Shown here piece after piece: positions 1 through 7,438 of a stretch of 64,000 nt of DNA. How positions within the stretch are numbered: the stretch's first letter is position 1; each line of letters starts with the position of its first letter. The stretch lies in contig NZ_JAAXYO010000039.1 of NCBI RefSeq assembly GCF_018854015.1, forward strand, positions 176,286 to 240,285. The letters run 5' to 3'. Below the pieces are notes generated by a model that saw nothing but the letters and a program-made list of their open reading frames with translations, ran no database searches and was not told the DNA's origin. The DNA is from Igneacidithiobacillus copahuensis (GTDB lineage: Bacteria; Pseudomonadota; Gammaproteobacteria; Acidithiobacillales; Acidithiobacillaceae). The translations under genes and the position numbers were made by a program.

Positions 1-2
1 AT

Positions 3-30
3 TCAAGAGATTCTGCAATTGTGCCGTTAT
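3..30 (+). promoter_or_regulatory. Candidate FliA (sigma-28) promoter for flgM
   Basis: TCAAG at 3-7 is followed by 15 bases and then GCCGTTAT at 23-30. This resembles the flagellar sigma-28 pattern (TCAAG/TAAAG box, then GCCGATAA). The flgM start lies 30 bases downstream. The same box and the same spacing occur before cheY, which raises confidence. Transcription start has not been shown. Confidence 0.5.
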
Positions 31-59
31 CCGTGAGATGAGCCGAGAGGAAAGCAGCC

Positions 60-365
60 ATGGATCCAATTCAGCCAAAAAGCGCAATTACACCGGTAAC
101 GGCCGACGCGCCGCGCGGCCAAAGATCCGCGAAAACCGGTAGCAGTGCACCGAGCAGCGTGCCGCAAGAGCAAGTGACGCTCTCGGCAACCGCGCATGCC
201 CTGCTGCAAGCCAGCGGTAACCAGAGCGAGTCGAGTCGCATCGAGGCCCTGCGCTCAGCCGTGCAGAGCGGCAGCTATGCTGTCTCGCCAGCCAAAATCG
301 GCCAAGGCCTACTGCAGGATCAGCAGCAACTGCTGGCGCGACCAACGCCTGCTGCACGGGCCTGA
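60..365 (+). CDS. flgM: Anti-sigma-28 factor FlgM
   Basis: FlgM binds FliA and holds late flagellar transcription off until the hook is finished and FlgM is exported. The 101-residue product has the usual size. Its N-terminal half is disordered and rich in Ser, Pro and Ala; its C-terminal half is helical, with an RIEALRSAVQSGSY segment and a following KIGQGLL segment, the sigma-binding region of the family. The gene starts at ATG 60 and is followed after 3 bases by flgN. A FliA-like promoter lies just upstream. The assignment rests on size, motif and neighbours. Confidence 0.85.
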   Translation: MDPIQPKSAITPVTADAPRGQRSAKTGSSAPSSVPQEQVTLSATAHALLQASGNQSESSRIEALRSAVQSGSYAVSPAKIGQGLLQDQQQLLARPTPAARA

Positions 366-368
366 TCC

Positions 369-758
369 GTGTCTTCCACCGCCGAGATCATTGCTCTTCA
401 GATTGCCCGTCTCGAGGCATTGCGGCAGGTGCTGGAAAGCGAATCCGAGGCCTTGCTTCACGGAGACTGGGCACATGTGCAGGGGGCTGCCGCGCAAAAA
501 TTGCAGTTATTCCGGGAAATCAGCGCCCTGGAAAGCCAGCGCCGGGGGCAGAATGGCAGCCCCGACGAACTGCGCCACCGCCAACGGCTACTCCAGGAAA
601 TTGCCCAGAGCAATCGCCGCAACGGTGCCAGCATTCAGGCCCTCGGCCGCTTCCAACAGGAGGCCTGGCAGGTACTCTTTGGTACGGAAAACAAGCTCTA
701 CGACGATGCCGGCCAGATCGGCAAGGGCAATAACGGACACCGTTTGGGGAGTGCCTGA
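369..758 (+). CDS. flgN: Flagellar export chaperone FlgN
   Basis: FlgN is the cytoplasmic chaperone for the hook-associated proteins FlgK and FlgL. The 129-residue protein is almost entirely helical, with Leu/Glu/Gln-rich segments typical of the FlgN family, which is weakly conserved in sequence. It starts at GTG 369 right after flgM, and its TGA overlaps the ATG of csrA by one base. The flgM-flgN pairing is common in proteobacteria and carries much of the weight here. Confidence 0.75.
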   Translation: MSSTAEIIALQIARLEALRQVLESESEALLHGDWAHVQGAAAQKLQLFREISALESQRRGQNGSPDELRHRQRLLQEIAQSNRRNGASIQALGRFQQEAWQVLFGTENKLYDDAGQIGKGNNGHRLGSA

Positions 759-1006
759 TGCTGGTCCTGACGCGCAGAAAAGGTCAGGCCATCCGCATTG
801 GTGAGGATATTCGTATCGTCGTCACGCGCATCGATGACGGTCAGGTTCGCCTGGGCCTGGAAACTCCATCGGGGATCTCGATCCTGCGCGAGGAGTTGTT
901 TGAAGCGGTACGCAGTGACAACCAGGATGCCGCACAGAGCCAGCCCGGACAGCTGGAAGTCTGGCTCGCGGAACACGGCTCGGGTCAGACACAGGAGAAT
1001 TCATGA
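758..1006 (+). CDS. csrA: Carbon storage regulator CsrA
   Basis: CsrA is an RNA-binding dimer that recognises GGA motifs in mRNA leaders. The N-terminus MLVLTRRKGQAIRIG and the VRLGLETP strand are the family signature. At 82 residues it is longer than the usual ~61; the extra C-terminal tail is Gln/Ser-rich. The start overlaps the flgN stop and the end overlaps the fliW start, so the genes are probably translationally coupled. Adjacency to fliW matches the known FliW-CsrA partner switch, in which FliW sequesters CsrA until flagellin leaves the cell. Confidence 0.95.
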   Translation: MLVLTRRKGQAIRIGEDIRIVVTRIDDGQVRLGLETPSGISILREELFEAVRSDNQDAAQSQPGQLEVWLAEHGSGQTQENS

Positions 1007-1479
1007 GCGAGTCCCTCTATCCCACGCGCTTCGGTCAGTTGCCGATCCGTGATGAACAGATCTGGCAATGCTCTCTGCCGCTCTCCGGATTTGCCGACCT
1101 GCAGCGCTTTGCGCTGCTACACGTTGATAAGCAGGGACCTTTTTTATGGCTACAATCCCTCGACGACCCGTTGATCGCCTTTCTTCTCTGTGCACCCGAG
1201 CATTTCGGCCTACACTATGACCCACCGGAGTCCTCCTGTGCCGATGCAGTGAACATGCTGCTGGTGATCCTCCCGCAAAAGGCTGAGGATCAGTTGCGGG
1301 TGCATCAGCTCGCTCCTCTATTTTTTTGTCCTGGACAACGATCGCTGCGGCAGTGGATCGTCGAACAGGCACAGCCGGCGAGCGCCAGGGGCTCCGATTT
1401 ACCCCCGGATTGCCTGCTGGCACATGCTGTCCGTCTTAGTACTCCGAGCGACGCAGCGTCACAGACGGGCTCGGTGTAG
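1003..1479 (+). CDS. fliW: Flagellar assembly factor FliW
   Basis: FliW binds and antagonises CsrA and also binds flagellin, linking flagellin translation to filament assembly. The sequence has the family core: a Leu-Pro-Leu-Ser-Gly-Phe start, then PFLWLQSLDDPLIAFLL, and a later VNMLLVILPQ strand. The 158 residues match the family length. ATG at 1003 overlaps the csrA stop. Its 3' end overlaps the 3' end of the convergent ycgR gene by about 20 bases. Confidence 0.88.
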   Translation: MSESLYPTRFGQLPIRDEQIWQCSLPLSGFADLQRFALLHVDKQGPFLWLQSLDDPLIAFLLCAPEHFGLHYDPPESSCADAVNMLLVILPQKAEDQLRVHQLAPLFFCPGQRSLRQWIVEQAQPASARGSDLPPDCLLAHAVRLSTPSDAASQTGSV

Positions 1480-2190
1480 GGCCTCGCGATCATAGCGCAG
1501 GGCATATTGCAGGAGTTGTTCCTGCAGTGCCTGCGGTGGCGACGCAAACGCCAGGCCTAGTTCCTGCACCACTGCACCCGCCACTCGCCGAGGACCGCCG
1601 AGATGTCGCAATGTCGCCGCAAGCGCATAGCGTTCTCCAGCAAAAGAGAAGCTGACCGCTGAAAAGCGCTCTTCAACGCTCAACGCATAATCTCGTGGCG
1701 GAGCGACGCGCACACGCAGGCCGCCAGCCCCCAGATCCAGCAGCTCCATGGGTAAAGCGCGTGCCCCTAAGCGCTGAATCTGACCGCGACAGTCGGCAGG
1801 TGCCGGGGCGCGTAAAAAGGCACGTCGTTGCCACTGATAAACCTGCTCCGGCATGGTCAAATGCACAGCGGGATAGCGCCGCCACTGACTCATCCCCAGG
1901 TAACGCACTACGAAACCGGTAGGAATGCCGGCCAGGGCGCCAACGAGCAACAGCAGTTCCCCCACTCCTTCCAGCCGATCCGGAAGACCAGGCCAGGGAT
2001 CCAACAGCAATCCGTGCCCCTCGGGCAAAATATCGAGAATCTCGCTTTCTGCCGCCCGCCCGGAAGTTCCTGCAAGAATGGTCCAACTTGGCTGCTGCAG
2101 GAGCGCAGTACTCAGTCGCCTGGCAGCGGTTTCCCCTTGCCGATATTTTTCCTGAAACAGCGTCTCGATGAGATGATGCTCTACTGGCAT
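1459..2190 (-). CDS. ycgR: YcgR-type flagellar brake protein (PilZ domain)
   Basis: YcgR binds cyclic di-GMP through a PilZ domain and slows the flagellar motor. The product is 243 residues with an N-terminal YcgR-like domain and a C-terminal PilZ domain. The c-di-GMP motif is visible as QRRAFLR followed by LDLGAGGLRV, a variant of the usual D/N-x-S-x-x-G in which Ser is replaced by Gly. The start at 2190 is chosen because a GGAGG box precedes it; a longer reading has no such site. It is divergent from motD. Confidence 0.8.
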   Translation of the reverse strand: MPVEHHLIETLFQEKYRQGETAARRLSTALLQQPSWTILAGTSGRAAESEILDILPEGHGLLLDPWPGLPDRLEGVGELLLLVGALAGIPTGFVVRYLGMSQWRRYPAVHLTMPEQVYQWQRRAFLRAPAPADCRGQIQRLGARALPMELLDLGAGGLRVRVAPPRDYALSVEERFSAVSFSFAGERYALAATLRHLGGPRRVAGAVVQELGLAFASPPQALQEQLLQYALRYDREALHRARL

Positions 2191-2236
2191 GACCGACCTC
2201 CGAAGAAAAGTCTCATTTGCCAAGCAGCATCCATGC

Positions 2237-2252
2237 CGGCATGATCTTTGCC
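2237..2252 (+). promoter_or_regulatory. Candidate sigma-54 promoter for motD
   Basis: CGGCATG then ATCT then TTGCC fits the -24/-12 consensus (TGGCACG-N4-TTGCW), with GG and GC exactly 10 bases apart. The motD start is 41 bases further on. Sigma-54 control of flagellar middle genes is known from Pseudomonas and Vibrio. Any enhancer-binding protein is outside the window. Confidence 0.45.
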
Positions 2253-2293
2253 GTTGAGAGAATAGGTTTACGCATCGAAAAACGGAGGTCGAA

Positions 2294-3142
2294 ATGGCGC
2301 GGCGTTCTCGCAAAGAAGAGGAGTGGGAAAATCACGAGCGCTGGTTGGTCTCTTATGCCGACTTCATCACGCTGCTTTTTGCCTTCTTCGTGGTCATGTA
2401 CGCGATTTCCTCGGTCAACGAGGGCAAATACAAGGTCTTGTCGGAAACCTTGGTTTCCGCCTTTTCCGGACACCCCACGTCACCGATTCCTCTGCAGCAG
2501 GAGCAGGCAAATCAGGCTATGGCAGCAACTGCTCCGGTGCGGTTACCGCCACTCCCCACCATAGCCAAACCCACTCCACTTCCCGCGCACACCCGGAGTA
2601 AAACGCCCCCTCCCACGGCAACCTCCAGCGAGGCCGTCCGCCTGGATACTCTGCAACAGCAAATGGAAACCCTACTCCAGCCTCTCATCAAAGACGGCAG
2701 CGTGGTGATCCATCGCAGTGACCTAGGTGTGGTCATCGATTTGAACGCGAAGATTCTCTTTCCCTCGGCGCAGGCCAATCTGACCCCAGCGGCAGAGCAG
2801 ACCCTAACGCAGATCGCCAGGGTTCTGAAATCCGTTCCCTATCAAATTCAGGTCAACGGCTTCACCAACGACTTGCCCATCAATACCCAGCTCTATCCCA
2901 ACAACTGGGCCCTCTCGGCAGCACGGGCCGTGGCCGTAGTGGAAATCTTCAGCGCCCATGGCGTCGACCCGCGGCATCTGGTTGCCGCCGGCTATGGCAA
3001 GTATCATCCGGTAGCACCAAACGACAGCGTCAAAGGATTGGCCATGAATCGTCGCGTGAGTATCGTGGTCGTGGCGCCACAGCATCCAGCCAAGGCTGGT
3101 ATGGACCCTATCATGGCAGGTGCCATCGATCAGCGCGGCTAA
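2294..3142 (+). CDS. motD: Flagellar motor stator protein MotD/MotB
   Basis: This is the peptidoglycan-anchoring stator subunit. Residues about 16-40 hold one membrane helix with the proton-carrying Asp in SYADFITLLFAFF. The C-terminal half is an OmpA-like peptidoglycan-binding domain with NNWALSAARA and MNRRVSIVV. The N-terminal NHERWLVSYADF form is that of Pseudomonas MotD rather than E. coli MotB. A Pro/Thr-rich linker separates the parts. GGAGG precedes ATG 2294. No motA or motC partner is in the window, although motC normally sits directly upstream of motD. Confidence 0.9.
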   Translation: MARRSRKEEEWENHERWLVSYADFITLLFAFFVVMYAISSVNEGKYKVLSETLVSAFSGHPTSPIPLQQEQANQAMAATAPVRLPPLPTIAKPTPLPAHTRSKTPPPTATSSEAVRLDTLQQQMETLLQPLIKDGSVVIHRSDLGVVIDLNAKILFPSAQANLTPAAEQTLTQIARVLKSVPYQIQVNGFTNDLPINTQLYPNNWALSAARAVAVVEIFSAHGVDPRHLVAAGYGKYHPVAPNDSVKGLAMNRRVSIVVVAPQHPAKAGMDPIMAGAIDQRG

Positions 3143-3156
3143 GAGAGGAGAGAGAT

Positions 3157-3735
3157 ATGACGCAGCAATCGTCAAAAAACCAGCAGGCAGTCGCCGGGAC
3201 GCTGCGGTGGCTTTTCATTTTACTCTTGATTGTCGTCATTATTTTGGCGCTCTTTCTCTACCTGGGCGCGGCGCGGCATCCACAGGCCGTGGGCACCCAT
3301 TCGGTGTATCTGCAGCTGCCAGCTACAGTGACCCCCAGTAGTAGCAGCACAGCAGCGAGTCCTACCAGTGCGACCGCGAGCCCCGCATCTGCGGTGCCGA
3401 CCGCCACAGTAGGCGCCATTACAAAAAGCGCTGCTCCCACCGAACAGGCTACCCTGGCGCTACCGGGAACCAACTGCGAGGTGGCCGGATGGTATGTGCA
3501 GCTCGGCGCCTTCAGCAAACTCTCGCAGGCGCAGAGCCTCGTGCAGACGGTCCATAAGGCTGGTTTTCCGGTCTGTATCGGCAACCTTGCCAGCAACAAA
3601 CTGTATCGTGTCCTGGCCGGACAGCCGCAAAAAAGCCGCTTGGACGCCAGCCTGCAGGTGCAAAAACTGAGGTCCGCCAAGGTCTCGCCAGCCGACGGCT
3701 ATCCGCAGTACTGGAGCAATCCCTCCCCATCCTGA
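3157..3735 (+). CDS. SPOR-domain membrane protein
   Basis: The 192-residue protein has one N-terminal membrane helix (about residues 16-40), a long Ser/Thr/Ala linker, and a C-terminal SPOR domain beginning WYVQLGAFS and ending near YRVLAGQP. SPOR domains bind denuded septal peptidoglycan. It lies 14 bases after motD behind a GAGAGGAGAG ribosome site, so it is probably co-expressed with the stator gene. A role in anchoring or siting the motor is inference; a cell-division role is the alternative. Confidence 0.75.
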   Translation: MTQQSSKNQQAVAGTLRWLFILLLIVVIILALFLYLGAARHPQAVGTHSVYLQLPATVTPSSSSTAASPTSATASPASAVPTATVGAITKSAAPTEQATLALPGTNCEVAGWYVQLGAFSKLSQAQSLVQTVHKAGFPVCIGNLASNKLYRVLAGQPQKSRLDASLQVQKLRSAKVSPADGYPQYWSNPSPS

Positions 3736-3740
3736 GCCCC

Positions 3741-3768
3741 TCAAGTTTTCCCGCCGCCGTGCCGTATT
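3741..3768 (+). promoter_or_regulatory. Candidate FliA (sigma-28) promoter for the cheY operon
   Basis: TCAAGTTT at 3741-3748 is followed by GCCGTATT at 3761-3768. TCAAG and GCCG are 15 bases apart, exactly as at the flgM site. It lies about 95 bases before the cheY start in the only sizeable gap in this part of the island. Confidence 0.5.
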
Positions 3769-3862
3769 GTAGCTAAAGACGGTATGGCGTAGGGCGGGAA
3801 TGTCTTTTGCTTGCGCCTACTGAAATGCTTGAGTGATTTATTTCTGGAGGCGGAGCCAGCCC

Positions 3863-4282
3863 ATGGGCATAGACGCAGTAGACAAAAACATCAGCATTCT
3901 CATTGTCGACGATTTTTCGACTATGCGGCGGATCGTTCGCAATCTCCTGCGCGAAATCGGATTTACCAACTTTGACGAGGCAGAGGACGGCGTGCAGGCG
4001 CTACAGAAGCTGCATGGTCGTCCCTTCGATTTCGTCGTTTCGGACTGGAACATGCCCAACATGCAAGGCATCGACCTTCTCCGTGCCATCCGCGCAGATG
4101 GCCAGTTGCGCCACATTCCGGTCCTGATGGTCACCGCCGAGGCCAAACGCGAGAACATCCTCGAGGCCGCCCAGGCCGGGGTAAACGGCTACATCGTCAA
4201 GCCCTTCACCGCCGAAACCCTGCGTGAAAAACTCGACGCGATCTTCAAGCGGCTGCAGGCAGCCCAGAGGGCGAGCCAATGA
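3863..4282 (+). CDS. cheY: Chemotaxis response regulator CheY
   Basis: CheY carries phosphate from CheA to the flagellar switch. The protein is a single receiver domain of 139 residues with the acidic pair D16/D17, phospho-acceptor D61 (SDWNMPNM), T91 and K113. Start 3863 is preferred over an upstream one because MGIDAVDKNI matches the family N-terminus and GGAG sequences sit 7-12 bases before it. It opens the cheY-cheZ-cheA run. Confidence 0.93.
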   Translation: MGIDAVDKNISILIVDDFSTMRRIVRNLLREIGFTNFDEAEDGVQALQKLHGRPFDFVVSDWNMPNMQGIDLLRAIRADGQLRHIPVLMVTAEAKRENILEAAQAGVNGYIVKPFTAETLREKLDAIFKRLQAAQRASQ

Positions 4283-4752
4283 CCGGTCAGCCGGCAGAGC
4301 GTTCTCTGAACGAAATCGAGCTGCTGCTCCGCGAGGGGCTGCGGCGCATTGCCAATACCGCCGGAGAGGATCTCGCTGGCGCCAAGGATCCCCTGGAAGA
4401 GGCCTTGCGCCTGACGGAAGAGCAGACCATGGCCACCCTTGCCGCAGTGGAGTTGGCGCAAGGCGCCCTTCACCGCATTCGCAGTGCCCACCATACCTTC
4501 ATCGACCCCGATCTGGGGCAGATCGACCAGGCATTGCAGCGCATCGTCGCCAGCCAGCAGGGGCAGGATCTTGCCGGACAGCGGCTGAAAAAGGCCATCA
4601 ACCTGCTACGCGCCGTCGAAAACCGCATCAGCCAGACTCTTCATGAGATGGGTATGGAAGGGCAGCCGTCCGCTGCCACCGAGCCGGGCGAGAACAACCC
4701 GGACATCAATCAGGACGACGTCGATGCCCTCCTCGCCGAGTTGGGGATTTGA
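4279..4752 (+). CDS. cheZ: CheY-P phosphatase CheZ
   Basis: CheZ removes phosphate from CheY. The catalytic pair is seen as D97 and Q101 in GQDLAGQRL, matching Asp143/Gln147 of E. coli. The C-terminal helix NQDDVDALLAELGI is the CheY-docking peptide. At 157 residues it is shorter than the E. coli protein (214); the missing part lies in the N-terminal helices. It overlaps cheY by 4 bases. Confidence 0.9.
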   Translation: MTGQPAERSLNEIELLLREGLRRIANTAGEDLAGAKDPLEEALRLTEEQTMATLAAVELAQGALHRIRSAHHTFIDPDLGQIDQALQRIVASQQGQDLAGQRLKKAINLLRAVENRISQTLHEMGMEGQPSAATEPGENNPDINQDDVDALLAELGI

Positions 4753-4754
4753 TC

Positions 4755-6806
4755 ATGGACATGGATATTCTCCAGGACTACCTCGCCGAAGCCCGCGAGC
4801 TTTTGGAAAAGGCACAGGAAGAAATCCTCTGCCTGGAAGATCGACCGGAAGATGACGAGCTGCTCGCTAGCCTCTTCCGTGCCTTTCACACCCTGAAAGG
4901 CGGCGCCGGCTTTCTGGAGGCGCAGAATCTGGTCGACTGGACGCACCACCTGGAAGACCTGCTCGACAAACTGCGCAGCCATCAACTCTGCGTCAGCAGT
5001 GACATGATCGATGCCATCCTGCGTGGACTGGACGTGATCGATGGCATGCTGCAGGAGCTCGCTCAAGGTGACGAACCCGCTGCCGGCCCCGAGGATCTCG
5101 GAACCCGGATCCGCGACCTGGCCGCTGGGGTTGCCACTCCGCAAAGCAGCCCTCCTCCAGAAGCGCCCCAGCAAGTGGCGTCCGCCGCCGCGGAGCCGAC
5201 CCCTTCCGGGACCCTCTATGCCGAGCAGCGCGTGGACGAGCAGGGGAAATCCGGCGTGTACGTTGCGCAACACAATGAAAATTCTGACACGCCGGAAACC
5301 ACTGCCGGAGATGAAATTTCAGAAGACGAGTTCGAAGCCGTGCTGGACCAGCTCTACGGCGCACAGGCACCGGGGATGGACGCGCCCGAGTCTGCTGCAG
5401 ACGAGATCTCCGAGAGCGAGTTTGAAGCCGCGCTCGACCAGCTGTATGGACTCGGAGGAGCACCCGGCCTGCCCGCGGCAGACACTCAGCAAAACCATCC
5501 GGCGACCAGGATGCACGATGTGCCGATAGCAGCAGCGGCGTCGCCTGCTCCATCTGCAGCTCCAGCTGCGACTGCCGGCGAGCCGCCAAAGCCCAAAGCG
5601 GCGCCGCGCACCGTGACGAGTGCCGCTAGCGAGGTGGAGAATACCCTGCGCGTCGATGCTGCACGTCTGGATGCGGTCATGAATCAGGTGGGGGAACTCG
5701 TATTACTGCGCAACCGCCTCAGCTCTGCCATCAGCAGCCTGCTCGACGAAAACGAAGATCTTGGACGCATCGCCCGAGAAATGGATCTCAGTGTGAATGA
5801 TCTGCAGGTCAATGCCATGCGCCTGCGCATGCAACCCTGTAAGCGCATCTTTCAGCAATTGCCGCGGGTGGTGCGGGATGCCTCGCGGCAACTCGGTAAA
5901 AACGTCCAGCTCGAGATCATCGGGGAAGAGGTCGAAATCGACAAGGCAGTGGTGGATGCCCTCTCCGGCCCCATGACCCACCTCATTCGCAATAGTCTCG
6001 ATCATGGTATCGAAACACCGGAACAACGCCGCGCGCTCCACAAGCCGGAAACCGCCACGATTCGCGTCGCCGCCATTCATCTGGGTGACCGGGTGCGCAT
6101 CGAGGTCAGTGACGATGGCCGGGGGATCGACCGGCAAATAGTCCTACAGAAGGCCATAGCGAAAGGCGTGGTGAGTTCTGAACAAGCAGCGCGCCTATCC
6201 GAACAGGAGGCCCTGGAGCTGATCTTTCGTCCGGGCTTCTCCACCAAGGAGCAGGCCACCGAACTCTCCGGGCGCGGAGTGGGCATGGATGTCGTGAAAG
6301 AGACCGTGCACAAGCTGCGCGGCCAGCTCGATATCCGCACCAACCTGGGGGCAGGTACCACGATTTCCATGGAATTCCCGCTCACCCTGGCCATTCTGCC
6401 GGTTCTGTACCTACGGCTGCGACGGGAGACCTATGCGCTCCCGGTAAACGCTATCGAAAGCCTGGTCGAGATCCAGGAAACCCGCATTCATCGCATGCAA
6501 GGGCGCAGCGTATATCGCGTCGACGACGGCGAAGTCACGCCGATGATCGATTTGGGCGAACTTTTGCATGGCCGCAAATTACGTCTGGGCCGCGAGCCGA
6601 TCGAAGGCATCCAGACCGAGCGCGGCCTGCTTCTCATTTCCGAGGTCCTTGGCAATGAAGATTCCGTCGTCAAGCCCCTAGATTTTCTAGACAAAGAGAA
6701 CTGGTATCAGGGAGCGACCATTTCCGGACGCGGGAACGTGGTCTTGATTCTCGATGCTCAGGCTTTGAGTCGTCATGGGATCGAACGGATGGGAGCAGCA
6801 AGATGA
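4755..6806 (+). CDS. cheA: Chemotaxis histidine kinase CheA
   Basis: CheA is the receptor-coupled kinase. The 683-residue protein has an HPt domain with phospho-site H45 (FHTLKGGAGF), a disordered linker (about 110-300), a dimerisation domain (VGELVLLRNRL), an ATPase domain with N-box LIRNSLDHG, G1 DDGRGID and GRGVGMDVV, and a C-terminal CheW-like domain. A folded P2 domain is not evident. Instead the linker carries two copies of a DEIS..EFEA.LDQLYG motif at residues 186-202 and 216-232. ATG 4755 is used; a TTG two codons earlier is possible. Confidence 0.93.
   Translation: MDMDILQDYLAEARELLEKAQEEILCLEDRPEDDELLASLFRAFHTLKGGAGFLEAQNLVDWTHHLEDLLDKLRSHQLCVSSDMIDAILRGLDVIDGMLQELAQGDEPAAGPEDLGTRIRDLAAGVATPQSSPPPEAPQQVASAAAEPTPSGTLYAEQRVDEQGKSGVYVAQHNENSDTPETTAGDEISEDEFEAVLDQLYGAQAPGMDAPESAADEISESEFEAALDQLYGLGGAPGLPAADTQQNHPATRMHDVPIAAAASPAPSAAPAATAGEPPKPKAAPRTVTSAASEVENTLRVDAARLDAVMNQVGELVLLRNRLSSAISSLLDENEDLGRIAREMDLSVNDLQVNAMRLRMQPCKRIFQQLPRVVRDASRQLGKNVQLEIIGEEVEIDKAVVDALSGPMTHLIRNSLDHGIETPEQRRALHKPETATIRVAAIHLGDRVRIEVSDDGRGIDRQIVLQKAIAKGVVSSEQAARLSEQEALELIFRPGFSTKEQATELSGRGVGMDVVKETVHKLRGQLDIRTNLGAGTTISMEFPLTLAILPVLYLRLRRETYALPVNAIESLVEIQETRIHRMQGRSVYRVDDGEVTPMIDLGELLHGRKLRLGREPIEGIQTERGLLLISEVLGNEDSVVKPLDFLDKENWYQGATISGRGNVVLILDAQALSRHGIERMGAAR
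5310..5450 (+). repeat. Tandem acidic motif in the CheA linker
   Basis: Two 17-residue copies, encoded at 5310-5360 and 5400-5450 with a 90-base period, differ at only three residues. Their acidic-hydrophobic pattern (EFEA-V/A-LDQLYG) resembles the C-terminal CheY-docking peptide of CheZ in the same operon. Confidence 0.7.
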
Positions 6807-7438
6807 CTCCAGAACAGCTCACACGCCAACAAGAACGAGTCATGGAGGTCGTCAATGCCTCGTTTCGGGCACGGCAGGACATCGATCGTGCGTTGCGCGA
6901 AATCGATCGCCGCGCCCTCAATGCCATGGTTCTCGTCAAAAAACATGGTAACGCCCTGGCAGGTTACGGAGTTGTAGCGCAGGCTTTCCGCGAACGCGCC
7001 GCACTGCTGCGCGAGTCGGCCTCCCATCTGCAGGAAAACATCGCACCGCTGATCGAAGCGCAGATGCGCATCCTGCAGCAGCAGCGCCTGCTCCAGAACT
7101 TCGCACAAGTCGAGAATAGTGGTGGTACGAATCTACAAGCCCAATGTGCGGGGCTCCTGACTACCCGCAGGGCCTGGGACAAGGCCATTGCTGCAGAGCA
7201 GGAAAATGCTCGCAAAATTCTTCGCCAACTGCTGGAAGAGGTGCGCATCCTGCAAGAGGGGGTGGAGGAACAGGAATATGTGGTGACGAGTGGCCGCATC
7301 GAGGCGGCCCTGGTCGAGGCGAGTGGCGTGCCGTTGATGCGGGTGTCGCGCGACATGGGAGAAGCCGTACGGATCGTTGCGCGCGCCGTACGCGATTATC
7401 GTCAGCAACTGGAGCGGTTACAAGATGAAAGCTACTAA
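6803..7438 (+). CDS. Chemoreceptor-tip-like coiled-coil protein
   Basis: No named family is recognised with certainty. The 211 residues are almost all helix, with no membrane segment. Residues 38-66 align without gaps to the kinase-contact tip of the downstream receptor: ALNA, then Gly at 49 and 54, GVVA at 56-59, Arg 63 and Ala 66 occupy the positions of ALNA, the two Gly, AVVA, Arg and Ala in a canonical receptor tip. The segment just before it is about four residues shorter. I read it as a very divergent cytoplasmic receptor hairpin that could touch CheA. Its start overlaps the cheA stop and its end overlaps the ODP gene. Confidence 0.5.
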   Translation: MTPEQLTRQQERVMEVVNASFRARQDIDRALREIDRRALNAMVLVKKHGNALAGYGVVAQAFRERAALLRESASHLQENIAPLIEAQMRILQQQRLLQNFAQVENSGGTNLQAQCAGLLTTRRAWDKAIAAEQENARKILRQLLEEVRILQEGVEEQEYVVTSGRIEAALVEASGVPLMRVSRDMGEAVRIVARAVRDYRQQLERLQDESY

